A stretch of DNA of 64,000 nt from Hydrogenophaga sp. (GCA_011391495.1 JAABQK010000002.1:186001-250000); one strand, 5' to 3'. Numbered from the stretch's first letter, positions 26,071 to 39,126 are shown. The notes: generated from the sequence alone by a model not told the origin. Translations and numbers: made by a program.

Positions 26071-28773
26071 TTATGCGTACAAGGGGTTGATCTTGTCGGC
26101 CTTGATGCCGTACTTGGCAATCGCCTCAGCCACCTTGGCCACCGGTACCGTGCCCTCTTCGCTCAGCGCCTTGAGCGCGGCCACCACGATGTAGTGACGG
26201 TTGATCTCGAAGTGCTCGCGCAGCTTGCTGCGGAAGTCGCTGCGGCCAAAACCGTCGGTGCCCAGCACCTTGTAGGTGCGGCCCTTCGGGATGAAGGGAC
26301 GGATCTGTTCGGCGTAGTTCTTCATGTAGTCCGTCGATGCCACCACCGGACCCATGTGCTTCTCCAGCTGCTGCGCCACAAACGGGACGCGCTGCGTCTC
26401 GGTCGGGTGCAGCATGTTGGAGCGCTCGGCATCCTGGCCGTCACGGGTCAGTTCGTTGAAGCTCGGGCAGCTCCACACGTTGGCGGCCACACCCCATTCC
26501 TTCTCCAGCAGTTCCTGAGCGGCAATCGACTCGCGCAGGATGGTGCCCGAGCCGAGTAGCTGCACCCGGGGGGTCAGCTTGGCGCCTTCCTTGCACAGGT
26601 ACATGCCCTTGATGATCTGCTCTTCGGTGCCCGGCGTGAGACCCGGCATAGCGTAGTTTTCGTTCAGCAAGGTCAGGTAATAGAACACGTTGTCCTGTTT
26701 CTCCACCATGCGCTTCAAGCCATGGTGCAGGATCACCCCGACCTCGTGTGCGAAGGTCGGGTCGTAGCTGATGCAGTTGGGGATGGTGCTGGCCAGGATG
26801 TGGCTGTGGCCGTCTTCGTGCTGCAGGCCCTCGCCGTTGAGCGTGGTGCGCCCCGAGGTGCCACCCAGCAGGAAGCCGCGGGCCTGCATGTCTCCCGCCG
26901 CCCAGGCCAGGTCACCGATGCGCTGGAAACCGAACATCGAGTAATAGACATAAAACGGCACCATGATGCGGTTGCTGGTGCTGTAGGAAGTGGCCGCTGC
27001 TATCCAGCTGCTCATGCCGCCGGCCTCGTTGATGCCCTCCTGCAGGATCTGGCCAGCCTTGTCTTCCTTGTAGTACATGACCTGGTCTTTGTCGACCGGG
27101 GTGTACTGCTGCCCGGCCGGGTTGTAGATGCCGATCTGGCGGAACAGGCCTTCCATGCCAAAGGTACGGGCCTCGTCCACCAGGATGGGCACCACGCGCG
27201 GGCCGAGGGCCTGGTCGCGCAGCAACTGGGTCAGGAAACGCACATAGGCTTGCGTGGTGCTGATCTCGCGGCCTTCGGCGGTCGGTTCCATCACGCTCTT
27301 GAAGGTGTCGATCGAGGGCACGGTGAAACTTTCGTCGGCCTTGGTTCTGCGGTGCGGCAAATAGCCGCCCAAGGCCTTGCGCCGCTCGTGCAGGTAGCGC
27401 ATCTCCGGCGTGTCGTCGGCCGGCTTGTAGAAGGGAATCTTCGGCAGCTCGCTGTCGGGAATGGGCAGGTTGAAGCGGTCGCGGAAGATCTTGATGTCTT
27501 CGTCGGTAAGCTTCTTGGTCTGGTGCACGTTGTTCTTGCCCTCTCCCGACTTGCCCATGCCAAAACCCTTGACGGTCTTGATCAGCAGCACGGTGGGCTG
27601 GCCCTTGTGGTTGACCGCCTTGTGGTACGCGGCGTAGACCTTTTGCGGGTCATGGCCGCCACGGCGCAGGTTCCAGATGTCGTCGTCGCTCATCTTGGAT
27701 ACCAGCTCCAGCGCCTTAGGATCGCGACCGAAGAAGTGCTTGCGCACGTAGGCACCATCGTTGGCCTTGAAAGCCTGGTAATCGCCGTCCAGCGTCTCCA
27801 TCATGATCTTGCGCAGGGCACCGTCCTTGTCGCGCGCCAGCAGCGGGTCCCAGTTGGAACCCCAGAGCAGCTTGATGACGTTCCAGCCGGAACCGCGGAA
27901 CTCGCCTTCGAGTTCCTGGATGATCTTGCCGTTGCCTCGCACCGGGCCATCCAGACGCTGCAGGTTGCAGTTGACGACAAAGATCAGGTTGTCCAGGTTT
28001 TCGCGCGCGGCCAGGCTGATGGCGCCCAGCGATTCAACTTCGTCCATCTCGCCGTCGCCGCAGAACACCCAGACCTTGCGGTTCTCGGTGTTGGCAATGC
28101 CACGGGCGTGCAGGTATTTCAGGAACCGCGCCTGGTAGATCGCCATCAAAGGACCCAGACCCATGGACACCGTCGGGAACTGCCAGAACTCGGGCATAAG
28201 CTTGGGGTGCGGGTAGCTCGACAGACCCTTGCCATCGACTTCCTGGCGAAAGTGCAGCAGCTGCTCTTCGGTCAGGCGGCCTTCCAGGTAAGCGCGGGCG
28301 TACACGCCGGGCGACACATGCCCCTGTATATAGAGGCAGTCGCCGCCGTGGCTTTCGCTCTCGGCGTGCCAGAAATGGTTGAAGCCGGCGCCAAACATGT
28401 GGGCCAGCGAGGCGAACGAACCGATGTGACCGCCCAGGTCGCCCCCGTCTTCGGGGTTGTGGCGGTTGGCCTTGACCACCATCGCCATCGCGTTCCAGCG
28501 CATGTAGGCGCGAAGACGCTCCTCGATCTCGATATTGCCGGGACAGCGTTCTTCTTGGTCGGTCTCGATCGTGTTCACGTAACCCGTATTGGCCGAGAAC
28601 GGAAGGTCGATGCTGTTCTGACGCGCTTCCTCAAGCAACTGCTCCAGCAGGAAGTGCGCCCGCTCGGGGCCCTCGCGCTGAATCACGGCGCCCAGCGCCT
28701 CCATCCATTCGCGGGTTTCCTGGGAATCCACATCCCCCACACCACGGTCATTGAGAGCGTCTGACGCTGACAT
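26071..28773 (-). CDS. aceE: Pyruvate dehydrogenase E1 component (homodimeric)
   Basis: A 900-residue thiamine-diphosphate-dependent pyruvate decarboxylase of the homodimeric AceE type. The TPP-binding motif GDGEMDE begins near residue 231. Other family landmarks are DLGGHIGSFAS, VKGFGMGKSGEGKNN, and GFGRSDFRSKLREHFE at the C-terminus. It feeds acetyl-CoA to the TCA cycle and to PHA synthesis. It is the first gene of aceE-aceF-lpdA. AGGAGACA precedes the ATG, and a candidate promoter lies at 28832-28860. Confidence 0.97.
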   Translation of the reverse strand: MSASDALNDRGVGDVDSQETREWMEALGAVIQREGPERAHFLLEQLLEEARQNSIDLPFSANTGYVNTIETDQEERCPGNIEIEERLRAYMRWNAMAMVVKANRHNPEDGGDLGGHIGSFASLAHMFGAGFNHFWHAESESHGGDCLYIQGHVSPGVYARAYLEGRLTEEQLLHFRQEVDGKGLSSYPHPKLMPEFWQFPTVSMGLGPLMAIYQARFLKYLHARGIANTENRKVWVFCGDGEMDEVESLGAISLAARENLDNLIFVVNCNLQRLDGPVRGNGKIIQELEGEFRGSGWNVIKLLWGSNWDPLLARDKDGALRKIMMETLDGDYQAFKANDGAYVRKHFFGRDPKALELVSKMSDDDIWNLRRGGHDPQKVYAAYHKAVNHKGQPTVLLIKTVKGFGMGKSGEGKNNVHQTKKLTDEDIKIFRDRFNLPIPDSELPKIPFYKPADDTPEMRYLHERRKALGGYLPHRRTKADESFTVPSIDTFKSVMEPTAEGREISTTQAYVRFLTQLLRDQALGPRVVPILVDEARTFGMEGLFRQIGIYNPAGQQYTPVDKDQVMYYKEDKAGQILQEGINEAGGMSSWIAAATSYSTSNRIMVPFYVYYSMFGFQRIGDLAWAAGDMQARGFLLGGTSGRTTLNGEGLQHEDGHSHILASTIPNCISYDPTFAHEVGVILHHGLKRMVEKQDNVFYYLTLLNENYAMPGLTPGTEEQIIKGMYLCKEGAKLTPRVQLLGSGTILRESIAAQELLEKEWGVAANVWSCPSFNELTRDGQDAERSNMLHPTETQRVPFVAQQLEKHMGPVVASTDYMKNYAEQIRPFIPKGRTYKVLGTDGFGRSDFRSKLREHFEINRHYIVVAALKALSEEGTVPVAKVAEAIAKYGIKADKINPLYA

Positions 28774-28831
28774 TGTCTGTCTCCTGTTGATTTGAAAATG
28801 AGCTTACGGTGGTCATCCGGTGCTGTCACGA

Positions 28832-28860
28832 ATTTTCCCACAAAAGTTTTCTCATTTCAA
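28832..28860 (-). promoter_or_regulatory. Candidate aceE promoter
   Basis: On the minus strand TTGAAA (28860-28855), a 17-base spacer and GAAAAT (28837-28832). It lies about 60 bases upstream of the aceE ATG. Its -35 box is the same six bases used by the candidate divergent promoter. Confidence 0.45.
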
Positions 28861-28883
28861 TATGTGCTTTTTGTTTCTATATA
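28855..28883 (+). promoter_or_regulatory. Candidate divergent promoter of the histidine kinase gene
   Basis: On the plus strand TTTCAA (28855-28860), a 17-base spacer and TATATA (28878-28883), about 100 bases before the kinase ATG. Confidence 0.4.
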
Positions 28884-28980
28884 GTGAAATTTAAGCCGAT
28901 GAAGTACCACGCCCGATCCAAGCAGACTTGCCACAAGCGGGCGTCAGCCCACAACGGCTCTCACGTAGACTCAAGCAGGC

Positions 28981-31539
28981 ATGAATCCCGTCTCCAGCCC
29001 CCCTCCAAAATCCACCCACAAAGCCAGCAAGACAGCCTGGTGGAAACGCTGGTGGCGCCGCTTGCCTCCCTCGCGCCAGGACCGTTTCGCGACCCTGGCC
29101 CCGCTGCTGGCCGTGCTGCTGTTTCTGGCCGCCATCGTGGTCGCCATCACCTATCTGCGCTACGAGGAACTCGAACGGGAGCAGGAAGCTGTGACACGGG
29201 ACGTGGAATACGCCCAGCAGCGGCTGCGCCTGCGCCTGCTGGAGCGCCAGGAACAGCTGATGCGCCTGGCTCGCGTCATCGACAACAAGGAAATCTCCAT
29301 CGAGGAGTTTGAGTTCCAGGCGGAATCCCTGATCAGCCAGTTTCCGGAACTGCTGGCGATCAGCTGGGTGAACGACAGGCGCACGGTACTGGCCACCTAC
29401 GCGTCGCCCAGCACACCGCCGACCCTGATCCGCCCGGCGGGAACCGTGCTCGCCCCCAATGAAACCGACGGCTCTTTCGACCTCGCGCGCGATCTGCGCC
29501 AGCCCATCTACTCCCGACCCTTGGGCGAGGAGCCACGCCACGCCACCCTGATGCTTCAGGTTCCCTTGACCGAGCAGGGCCGCTTTGCGGGCACGGTGAT
29601 GGGCGAATACTCGATCGACGGCCTGATGCGCTTTGGCATGCCACCGGAAATCATGTCGCGCTACGCGGTGGCGCTGCTGGACGACCGGGGCCGGGTGCTG
29701 GCAGGCAGTCTCCAGTCGCCCAACACGGTGTTGCGCCTGTTGCCCTGGTCGTCCCAGGCGCTGGAGCATGAAGTCCCGGTCTCGCCCGTGGGCAATGGGC
29801 TGATCCTGAAGGCCCAGGGTTACCGCACCTCGCAGGACATCGTAGGCAGTGGCTTTTTCTGGGTGATCGGTGCGCTCAGTGCGCTCACGGTCTGGATGCT
29901 GCTCGGCACCTGGCGCCACACCCGCCGACGGGTTCAGGCGCAGCAGGCGCTGGTGGCTGAAACCAATTTCCGCCGCGCCATGGAAAACTCGATGCTCACC
30001 GGCATGCGCGCACTCGACATGCAGGGCCGCATCACCTATGTGAACCAGGCCTTCTGTTCCATGACCGGATGGACCGAAGGCGAGCTGGTGGGCCGCACTG
30101 CACCCTTCCCCTACTGGCCCGATGAGGACCACGACCAGCTGGCGGCACGCCTGGACGACGAACTCAGCGGTCGCTCCACCCCGGGCGGTTTTGAAGTTCG
30201 TGTACGGCGCCGGGACGGCCACCTGTTCGACGCCCGCATGTATGTTTCACCACTGATCGATGCCAAGGGCCACCAGAGTGGCTGGATGACGTCGATGACG
30301 GACATCACCGAACCCAAGCGCATCCGCGAAGAGTTGTCTGCGTCCTACGAGCGCTTCACCACCGTGCTGGAGAGTCTGGATTCGGCCGTGTCTGTGGCAC
30401 CGCTGGGCAGCGACGAGATGCTGTTTGCGAACAAGATGTACCGTCTGTGGTTCGGCACCCGTGGCCAGGGACACCGCCATCTGGTGGATCTGGCGGGCAA
30501 CCAGCCCACGCCCAGTCCGGACAACGGTGACGCAGTGGACGCCTTCGCCGGCATGCCCACCGAAACGCTGACCGACGCCGGCTCGGAAAACGCCGAGGTC
30601 TTCGTGGAAGAACTCGACCGCTGGCTGGAAGTGCGCACGCGTTACCTGACTTGGGTGGACGGGCGGCTCGCGCAGATGGTGATCGCCAGCGACATCACAC
30701 CCCGCCGCAACGCCGAGGCGCTGGCCGCGCGCCAGGCTGAACGCGCCCAGACCGCCAGCCGTCTGATCACGATGGGCGAAATGGCGTCGAGCGTGGCGCA
30801 CGAACTCAACCAGCCACTGACCGCCATCAGCAACTACTGCAACGGCATGATCTCCCGCCTGCAGGAACAGCGCATCAGCCAGGACGAACTGCTCGGCGCA
30901 CTGGAGAAAACCGCCCGCCAGGCACAGCGGGCGGGCCAGATCATCCAGCGCATCAAGGCATTCGTGAAACGCAGCGAACCCAACCCCATGCCCTCGGACG
31001 TGGCACAGATGGTGAGCAATGCGATCGAGCTGGCCGACATCGAACTGCGCCGCCATCAGGTGAGGCTCACGCCCTACGTGGCCGCCCGCCTGCCCAGCCT
31101 GATGGTCGATCCGATCCTGATCGAACAGGTGCTCATCAACCTGCTCAAAAACGCTGGTGAGGCGATCGTCCAGGCAGGCAGGCCGCCCGGTGAGCGTTAC
31201 GTGGAACTGCGCGTAGGTCCGAGTCGCAAGGACGATCTCGACGTGATCGAGTTCTCGGTGCGCGACACCGGCAACGGCGTGCCCGACGAGATGATCGAAC
31301 GCATCTATGAAGCCTTCTACAGCACCAAGAGCGAAGGCATGGGCATTGGCCTGAAACTGTGCCGCAGCATCGTTGAATCGCACCACGGCCGGATGCAGGT
31401 ACGGAACATCTACAATGGCAACGAGGTGGCAGGTTGCTGTTTCAGTTTCTGGATCCCCGTGATCTCCCGCCTGCAACCGGAGGCTGGCGCACCCAGTCCC
31501 AACACGGCGTCGTTGTCGGACACAGAAAGAGCGAGATGA
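28981..31539 (+). CDS. Membrane-bound PAS-domain sensor histidine kinase
   Basis: An 852-residue kinase. TM1 (~36-61) and TM2 (~288-311) bracket a periplasmic sensor region of about 225 residues. A PAS domain (~328-450; YVNQAFCSMTGWTEGELVG) and a second PAS-like segment (~455-580) follow. The HisKA box contains His607 (SSVAHELNQPL). ATPase motifs are Asn724 (LINLLKNAGEA), DTGNGVP and STKSEGMGIGLKL. The HELNQPLTAI form and the FixJ-type partner suggest a FixL/DctB-like class that may sense small organic acids or redox state. The stop overlaps the regulator start (ATGA). It is divergent from aceE. Confidence 0.9.
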   Translation: MNPVSSPPPKSTHKASKTAWWKRWWRRLPPSRQDRFATLAPLLAVLLFLAAIVVAITYLRYEELEREQEAVTRDVEYAQQRLRLRLLERQEQLMRLARVIDNKEISIEEFEFQAESLISQFPELLAISWVNDRRTVLATYASPSTPPTLIRPAGTVLAPNETDGSFDLARDLRQPIYSRPLGEEPRHATLMLQVPLTEQGRFAGTVMGEYSIDGLMRFGMPPEIMSRYAVALLDDRGRVLAGSLQSPNTVLRLLPWSSQALEHEVPVSPVGNGLILKAQGYRTSQDIVGSGFFWVIGALSALTVWMLLGTWRHTRRRVQAQQALVAETNFRRAMENSMLTGMRALDMQGRITYVNQAFCSMTGWTEGELVGRTAPFPYWPDEDHDQLAARLDDELSGRSTPGGFEVRVRRRDGHLFDARMYVSPLIDAKGHQSGWMTSMTDITEPKRIREELSASYERFTTVLESLDSAVSVAPLGSDEMLFANKMYRLWFGTRGQGHRHLVDLAGNQPTPSPDNGDAVDAFAGMPTETLTDAGSENAEVFVEELDRWLEVRTRYLTWVDGRLAQMVIASDITPRRNAEALAARQAERAQTASRLITMGEMASSVAHELNQPLTAISNYCNGMISRLQEQRISQDELLGALEKTARQAQRAGQIIQRIKAFVKRSEPNPMPSDVAQMVSNAIELADIELRRHQVRLTPYVAARLPSLMVDPILIEQVLINLLKNAGEAIVQAGRPPGERYVELRVGPSRKDDLDVIEFSVRDTGNGVPDEMIERIYEAFYSTKSEGMGIGLKLCRSIVESHHGRMQVRNIYNGNEVAGCCFSFWIPVISRLQPEAGAPSPNTASLSDTERAR

Positions 31540-32162
31540 GTTTGATCCCCAAAAAAGGCAGCGTCTACGTCGTTGATGACGACGAAGCCGTGCGCGACTC
31601 CCTCCAGTGGTTGCTCGAAGGCAAGGACTACCGGGTTCGCTGTTTTGAATCGGCCGAAGCTTTTCTCAGCCGCTACGATGCTCGCGAAGTGGCCTGCCTG
31701 ATCGCCGACATCCGCATGGGCGGCATGACCGGCATGGAGTTGCAGGAGCGGCTGCTCGAACGCCAGTCTCCACTGCCCATCGTGTTCATCACCGGCCATG
31801 GCGATGTGCCCATGGCGGTCGAGTCCATGAAGAAAGGTGCACTGGACTTCATCCAGAAGCCGTTCAAGGAAGACCAGCTGGTGACCCTGGTTGAACGCAT
31901 GCTGGAGCGCGCCAAGGATGCGTTCGCCACGCACCAGCAAGCCGCCAGCCGCGATGCCCTGCTCTCGAAATTGACCGGGCGCGAGGCCCAGGTGCTGGAG
32001 CGGATCGTGGCCGGTCGACTGAACAAGCAGATCGCCGACGACCTGGGCATCAGCATCAAGACGGTGGAAGCCCATCGCGCCAACATCATGGAGAAGCTCG
32101 GCGCCAACACCGTGGCCGATCTGCTCAAGATCGCACTCGGACAGACACCCGCGAAGGCCTGA
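31536..32162 (+). CDS. Two-component response regulator, FixJ family
   Basis: A 208-residue transcription factor. The receiver domain (~8-122) has the acidic pocket VVDDDEA and phospho-acceptor Asp58 (LIADIRM), with Lys in QKPF. A LuxR/FixJ helix-turn-helix lies at ~140-200 ([34 protein letters not shown]). ATG at 31536 overlaps the kinase stop by four bases. It is the partner of the kinase upstream. Targets are unknown; the divergent PDH operon is a natural candidate. Confidence 0.92.
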   Translation: MSLIPKKGSVYVVDDDEAVRDSLQWLLEGKDYRVRCFESAEAFLSRYDAREVACLIADIRMGGMTGMELQERLLERQSPLPIVFITGHGDVPMAVESMKKGALDFIQKPFKEDQLVTLVERMLERAKDAFATHQQAASRDALLSKLTGREAQVLERIVAGRLNKQIADDLGISIKTVEAHRANIMEKLGANTVADLLKIALGQTPAKA

Positions 32163-32181
32163 TCGCCGACACCCTTGCCCG

Positions 32182-32208
32182 ACGCCCGCCGGCCAACTCG
32201 GCGGGCGT
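32182..32208 (+). terminator. Possible terminator between regulator and folD
   Basis: A perfect 9-bp stem ACGCCCGCC / GGCGGGCGT with a 9-base loop, followed by a weak T tract (TTTCCATTT). It probably reduces read-through into folD. Confidence 0.55.
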
Positions 32209-32239
32209 TTCCATTTCAACCGCAGCACCGACACCCGCC

Positions 32240-33088
32240 ATGACCGCCCAACTGATCGACGGCAACGCCCTCTCCCGCCAACTGCGCGCCGACGTCGCCG
32301 CGCGCGTGGCCAAGCTCAAGGCCAAAGGCATCACGCCCGGCCTGGCGGTGATTCTGGTGGGCGACAACCAGGCCTCGCAGGTGTATGTACGCAACAAGGT
32401 CAAGGCCTGCGAGGACACCGGTATGCACTCGGTGCTGGAGACATGGCCTGCGAGCATGAGTGAGGCCGAGTTGCTGGCCCGTGTGGACGCGCTGAACCGC
32501 GACGCCACCATCCACGGCATCCTGGTGCAACTGCCGCTGCCGGCGCACATCGACGCGCAGAAGGTGATCGAGGCCATCTCGCCGGCCAAGGACGTGGATG
32601 GCTTTCACATTGCCAGCGCCGGTGCACTCATGACCGGGCTGCCCGGCTTCTGGCCCTGCACGCCCTACGGCTGCATGAAGATGCTGGAATCCATCGGCTA
32701 CGACCTGCGCGGCAAGCACGCGGTGGTGATCGGGCGCAGCAACATCGTGGGCAAGCCCATGGCGCTCATGCTGCTGCAGCAGAACGCCACCGTCACCATC
32801 TGCCACAGCGGAACGAAAGACCTGAAAGCCATGACGCTGCAGGCCGACGTGATCGTGGCCGCTGTGGGCAAGCGCAACGTGTTGACCGCCGACATGGTCA
32901 AGCCCGGCGCCGTGGTGCTCGACGTGGGCATGAATCGCAACGACGAGGGCAAGCTGTGCGGTGACGTGGACTTCGCGGGCGTGAAGGAAGTGGCGGGCTA
33001 CATCACCCCGGTGCCCGGCGGCGTCGGTCCCATGACTATCACCATGCTGATGGTGAATACATTGGAGTCGGCCGAACGCGCGAAGTGA
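32240..33088 (+). CDS. folD: Bifunctional methylenetetrahydrofolate dehydrogenase / methenyltetrahydrofolate cyclohydrolase
   Basis: A 282-residue FolD, interconverting 5,10-methylene-, 5,10-methenyl- and 10-formyl-tetrahydrofolate with NADP. The catalytic Tyr/Lys are in [15 protein letters not shown]. The signature [10 protein letters not shown] and the C-terminal [14 protein letters not shown] loop are present, along with [14 protein letters not shown] for NADP binding. Length and domains are standard. It is followed by a palindromic repeat and convergent DUF4149. Confidence 0.97.
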   Translation: MTAQLIDGNALSRQLRADVAARVAKLKAKGITPGLAVILVGDNQASQVYVRNKVKACEDTGMHSVLETWPASMSEAELLARVDALNRDATIHGILVQLPLPAHIDAQKVIEAISPAKDVDGFHIASAGALMTGLPGFWPCTPYGCMKMLESIGYDLRGKHAVVIGRSNIVGKPMALMLLQQNATVTICHSGTKDLKAMTLQADVIVAAVGKRNVLTADMVKPGAVVLDVGMNRNDEGKLCGDVDFAGVKEVAGYITPVPGGVGPMTITMLMVNTLESAERAK

Positions 33089-33113
33089 CTCTCTAGCCGG
33101 CGCGAGGGGCTTT

Positions 33114-33196
33114 ATATCCAGGGCACCGCGGAACCGGCTTTGCCGGGCCGCCAGTGCCGCCCCCTTTGGGGGTGACGCCGCAGGCGGCGCGGGGGG
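33114..33196. repeat. GC-rich REP-like palindromic element, copy 2
   Basis: Contains GGAACCGGCTTTGCCGGGCC, then GCCCCCTTTGGGGGTGACGCCGCAGGCGGCGCGGGG. It ends directly at the DUF4149 stop codon (AAGTAAC on the minus strand), the same junction as copy 1 at 14830-14918. Several nested hairpins are evident. It lies between convergent folD and DUF4149 genes and could terminate both. Confidence 0.7.
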
Positions 33197-33655
33197 TTAC
33201 TTCGATACGCGCCAGAGCACGGCTCCCACGCACAGCCACTGCCCCAGCACCATCACACTGCCCATGCTGTGCCACAGGCGCAGATCGCCGCCGGTGGCGC
33301 GGGCGGTGACGATCTTTTGCGCCACACCGAACTCCTGCAGCAGCGCCAGCAGCATGGCCGCCAGCACAAAACCCATGGTGGCCAGCACGCGCTGCATGGC
33401 TTGCAGACGCGTTGGGTCCACAGCTTCCCCTGCCAGCGGAAACTGTCCGACCGAGCGCTGACGGCGCAGGATCAGAAGCAGCACCAAGCCGAGCCCCAGA
33501 CCGGCCCAGCACTGCAGGGAAAACAGCCTGGCCGCCACAGGACCCGCCACGGCAGGGCTCCCCAGGCTGGCGAAGAGCGTGGGCACGGCGACAAAGCTCA
33601 AGGCCGAGATACCGCCCCACCAGAGCGCTGTGACGAACACCGCCAACCGCTGCAT
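33197..33655 (-). CDS. DUF4149 family membrane protein
   Basis: A 152-residue protein with four hydrophobic helices (~5-28, ~45-65, ~93-110, ~130-148). The pattern MQRLAVFVTALWWGGISALSF with a conserved WWGG and a later LWHSMGSVMV matches DUF4149. The function is unknown. It starts 10 bases after greA on the same strand and is probably co-transcribed, an arrangement I recall from other Burkholderiales. Confidence 0.8.
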   Translation of the reverse strand: MQRLAVFVTALWWGGISALSFVAVPTLFASLGSPAVAGPVAARLFSLQCWAGLGLGLVLLLILRRQRSVGQFPLAGEAVDPTRLQAMQRVLATMGFVLAAMLLALLQEFGVAQKIVTARATGGDLRLWHSMGSVMVLGQWLCVGAVLWRVSK

Positions 33656-33665
33656 CAGAACACCC

Positions 33666-34142
33666 TCACGCGTAGCGCACGGCCACGATCTCGTAGCGGC
33701 GCGTGCCGCCGGGTGCCTGCACCTCGGCGGTGTCGCCCTCTTCCTTGCCGATCAGTGCGCGCGCGATCGGGCTGCTGATGTTGACCAGGCCTTGCTTGAT
33801 ATCGGCCTCGTCCTCGCCCACGATCTGGTAGGTCACGGCAGCCCCGCTGTCCGCGTCTTCAAGCTCAACGGTGGCGCCAAACACCACGCGGCCACCGGCA
33901 TCCAGGGAGGCCGGGTCGATGATTTGGGCGGCCGACAGTTTGCCCTCGATTTCGGCAATGCGGCCTTCGATGAAGCCCTGGCGCTCCTTGGCGGCGTCAT
34001 AGTCGGCGTTCTCGCTCAGGTCACCCTGGGCGCGCGCCTCGGCAATCGCGTTGATCACCGAGGGACGCTCGACGGTCTTGAGCTTGTGCAATTCGGCCTT
34101 GAGCATTTCTGCGCCGCGCTTGGTGATGGGGAAAGTGGACAT
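33666..34142 (-). CDS. greA: Transcription elongation factor GreA
   Basis: A 158-residue GreA, which rescues backtracked RNA polymerase by stimulating transcript cleavage. The N-terminal coiled coil carries the tip motif [16 protein letters not shown] with acidic residues for Mg2+. The C-terminal FKBP-like domain has [19 protein letters not shown] at 34142 gives the standard [10 protein letters not shown] start. It lies downstream of carB with a 152-bp gap that contains its own leader. Confidence 0.97.
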   Translation of the reverse strand: MSTFPITKRGAEMLKAELHKLKTVERPSVINAIAEARAQGDLSENADYDAAKERQGFIEGRIAEIEGKLSAAQIIDPASLDAGGRVVFGATVELEDADSGAAVTYQIVGEDEADIKQGLVNISSPIARALIGKEEGDTAEVQAPGGTRRYEIVAVRYA

Positions 34143-34215
34143 GGTGGGAACGCTCCAGGGATCTCGCGTGGCGAAAGCCGAACCAACGGCTTCTGCCGGA
34201 ACCAAAAGGAAACCG

Positions 34216-34256
34216 CCGATCGTTGCCGGTCGGCGGTGTGTCTGAGGCGGATTATG
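34216..34256 (-). promoter_or_regulatory. greA leader: candidate -10 box and hairpin
   Basis: On the minus strand CATAAT (34256-34251) is a candidate -10 box without a convincing -35. Next comes a hairpin built on CCGCCGA / TCGGCGG (around 34216-34236), about 75 bases before the greA ATG. It may be an independent greA promoter with a structured leader, or part of the carB 3' end. Confidence 0.35.
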
Positions 34257-34294
34257 CCCCGGTCGGGCAACGACTGGACGGGGACAGACCCTGA

Positions 34295-37570
<3,276 letters not shown>

Positions 37571-37601
37571 GGATTCGCTTCAATCGTTGCGCGCAGACCG
37601 A

Positions 37602-37964
37602 TCAGGCCTGGCGCTGGGTTTCCAGTTTTTTCAGCAGCGCCTGCACGCGTTCGGCAGGCACGTTTTTCTGCATCAGCTGCAGCAGGCCGTCGCCTTCGAT
37701 CAGGGGGCGCAGCACCTCGACTTCGGCCGGGTAGAACAGCGCATCCCAGGCAGCCAGCTCGGTGTTGAAGGTCTCGTCATCCCAGGTCTTGCCCTTGGCC
37801 AGCAGCGTCACCAGCGGGGAAGCCTTGTTTTCGACAAAGGCCTTGCGGTAGGGCTTTTGCGCCCAGCGCTGGGCAAACCATTCCTTGTGCGGCGACTCCA
37901 ACGTCAGCATGCGCTTGGCGATGGCTTTTTCGATGGCAAAAACCGGGAAACCGAAGAGCTTCAT
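37602..37964 (-). CDS. Uncharacterised 120-residue protein inside the car operon
   Basis: A soluble, helix-rich protein (MKLFGFPVFAIEKAIAKRML...; Trp/Phe/Lys-rich N-half, EVLRPLIEGDGLLQLMQKN C-half). No domain is recognised. Its ATG begins one base after the carA stop codon (TGA-C-ATG), so it should be translationally coupled to carA; carB starts 31 bases after it. The position suggests a role linked to carbamoyl-phosphate synthase (assembly, ammonia handling or regulation), but that is inference only. Confidence 0.75.
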   Translation of the reverse strand: MKLFGFPVFAIEKAIAKRMLTLESPHKEWFAQRWAQKPYRKAFVENKASPLVTLLAKGKTWDDETFNTELAAWDALFYPAEVEVLRPLIEGDGLLQLMQKNVPAERVQALLKKLETQRQA

Positions 37965-37965
37965 G

Positions 37966-39126
37966 TCAGGCTTTCAGGTGGGCTTGCATCAGTTGCGTGA
38001 AGCGCTCGAACAGGTAGCCGATGTCGTGCGGGCCGGGCGAGGCTTCCGGGTGGCCCTGGAAACAGAACGCCGGCTTGTCGGTGCGGGCCAGGCCCTGCAA
38101 GGTGCCGTCAAACAGGCTCACGTGGGTGGCGCGCAGGTTGGCCGGCAGGTTCTTCTCGTCCACCGCAAAACCGTGGTTCTGGCTGGTGATGCTCACGCGG
38201 CCACTGTCCAGGTCCTTCACCGGGTGGTTGGCACCGTGGTGGCCGAACTTCATCTTGAAGGTCCTGGCGCCACTGGCCAGCGCCATGATCTGGTGGCCCA
38301 GGCAGATGCCGAATGTGGGCACGCCGCTGTCAATGATCTCGCGTGCGGCGGCAATGGCGTAGTCACACGGCTGCGGGTCGCCGGGGCCGTTGGACAGGAA
38401 CACACCGCTGGGCTTGAGCTTGAACACGTCGGAAGCGGGTGTTTGCGCCGGCACCACGGTGATCTTGCAGCCGCGTTGCGCCAACATGCGCAGGATGTTG
38501 TGCTTGACGCCGAAGTCGTAGGCCACCACGTGGAATTTCGGCGCGATCTGCTCGCCGTAGCCGAAGCCGAGTTGCCACTCGGTCTGGGTCCATGCGTAAG
38601 GCTCCTTGGCGGACACCACCTTGGCCAGATCCTGACCGGCCATGCTGGGCGCAGCCTTTGCGGCAGCAATGGCCTGGGCGCGGTGCGCTTCGGTTATGGC
38701 CTCGCCGGCCGGTAGCGCGACGATGCAGCCGTTCTGCGCGCCGTGGGTGCGCAGGCGGCGCGTGAGCGCACGCGTGTCCAGGTCGGCGATGGCGACGGTG
38801 CCTTCGCGCTGCAGGTACTGGGACAGGGTCTCGCTGCTGCGGAAGTTGGACGCGAGCAGGGGCAGGTCTTTGATGATCAGTCCAGCGGCGTGGATGCGCG
38901 AGGCCTCCACGTCTTCACGGTTCACACCGGTGTTACCGATGTGCGGGTAGGTCAGCGTGACGATTTGCTGGCAGTAGCTCGGATCGGTGAGGATTTCCTG
39001 GTAGCCGGTGAGCGAGGTGTTGAACACCACCTCGCCCGTGGTCTGGCCGGTCGCACCAATGGAAATGCCTGTAAAGACCGTGCCGTCGGCGAGCGCGAGA
39101 AGGGCTTTCGGATGGACGGGAAGCAC
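37966..39126 (-). CDS. carA: Carbamoyl-phosphate synthase small (glutaminase) subunit
   Basis: A 386-residue CarA, which hydrolyses glutamine and passes ammonia to CarB. The class I glutamine amidotransferase domain has the nucleophile Cys in FGICLGHQ and the His/Glu pair in [15 protein letters not shown]. The start is GTG at 39126 ([14 protein letters not shown]) because GGAG lies 10 bases upstream. An ATG at 39168 would add 14 unlikely residues. It is the first gene of the carA-unknown-carB unit. Confidence 0.95.
   Translation of the reverse strand: MLPVHPKALLALADGTVFTGISIGATGQTTGEVVFNTSLTGYQEILTDPSYCQQIVTLTYPHIGNTGVNREDVEASRIHAAGLIIKDLPLLASNFRSSETLSQYLQREGTVAIADLDTRALTRRLRTHGAQNGCIVALPAGEAITEAHRAQAIAAAKAAPSMAGQDLAKVVSAKEPYAWTQTEWQLGFGYGEQIAPKFHVVAYDFGVKHNILRMLAQRGCKITVVPAQTPASDVFKLKPSGVFLSNGPGDPQPCDYAIAAAREIIDSGVPTFGICLGHQIMALASGARTFKMKFGHHGANHPVKDLDSGRVSITSQNHGFAVDEKNLPANLRATHVSLFDGTLQGLARTDKPAFCFQGHPEASPGPHDIGYLFERFTQLMQAHLKA

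Noticed and set aside
22594-26559. A 1321-codon open frame on the plus strand
   Set aside because: It is antisense to lpdA, aceF and aceE; the His/Arg/Gln-rich composition is the usual mirror of GC-rich coding DNA.
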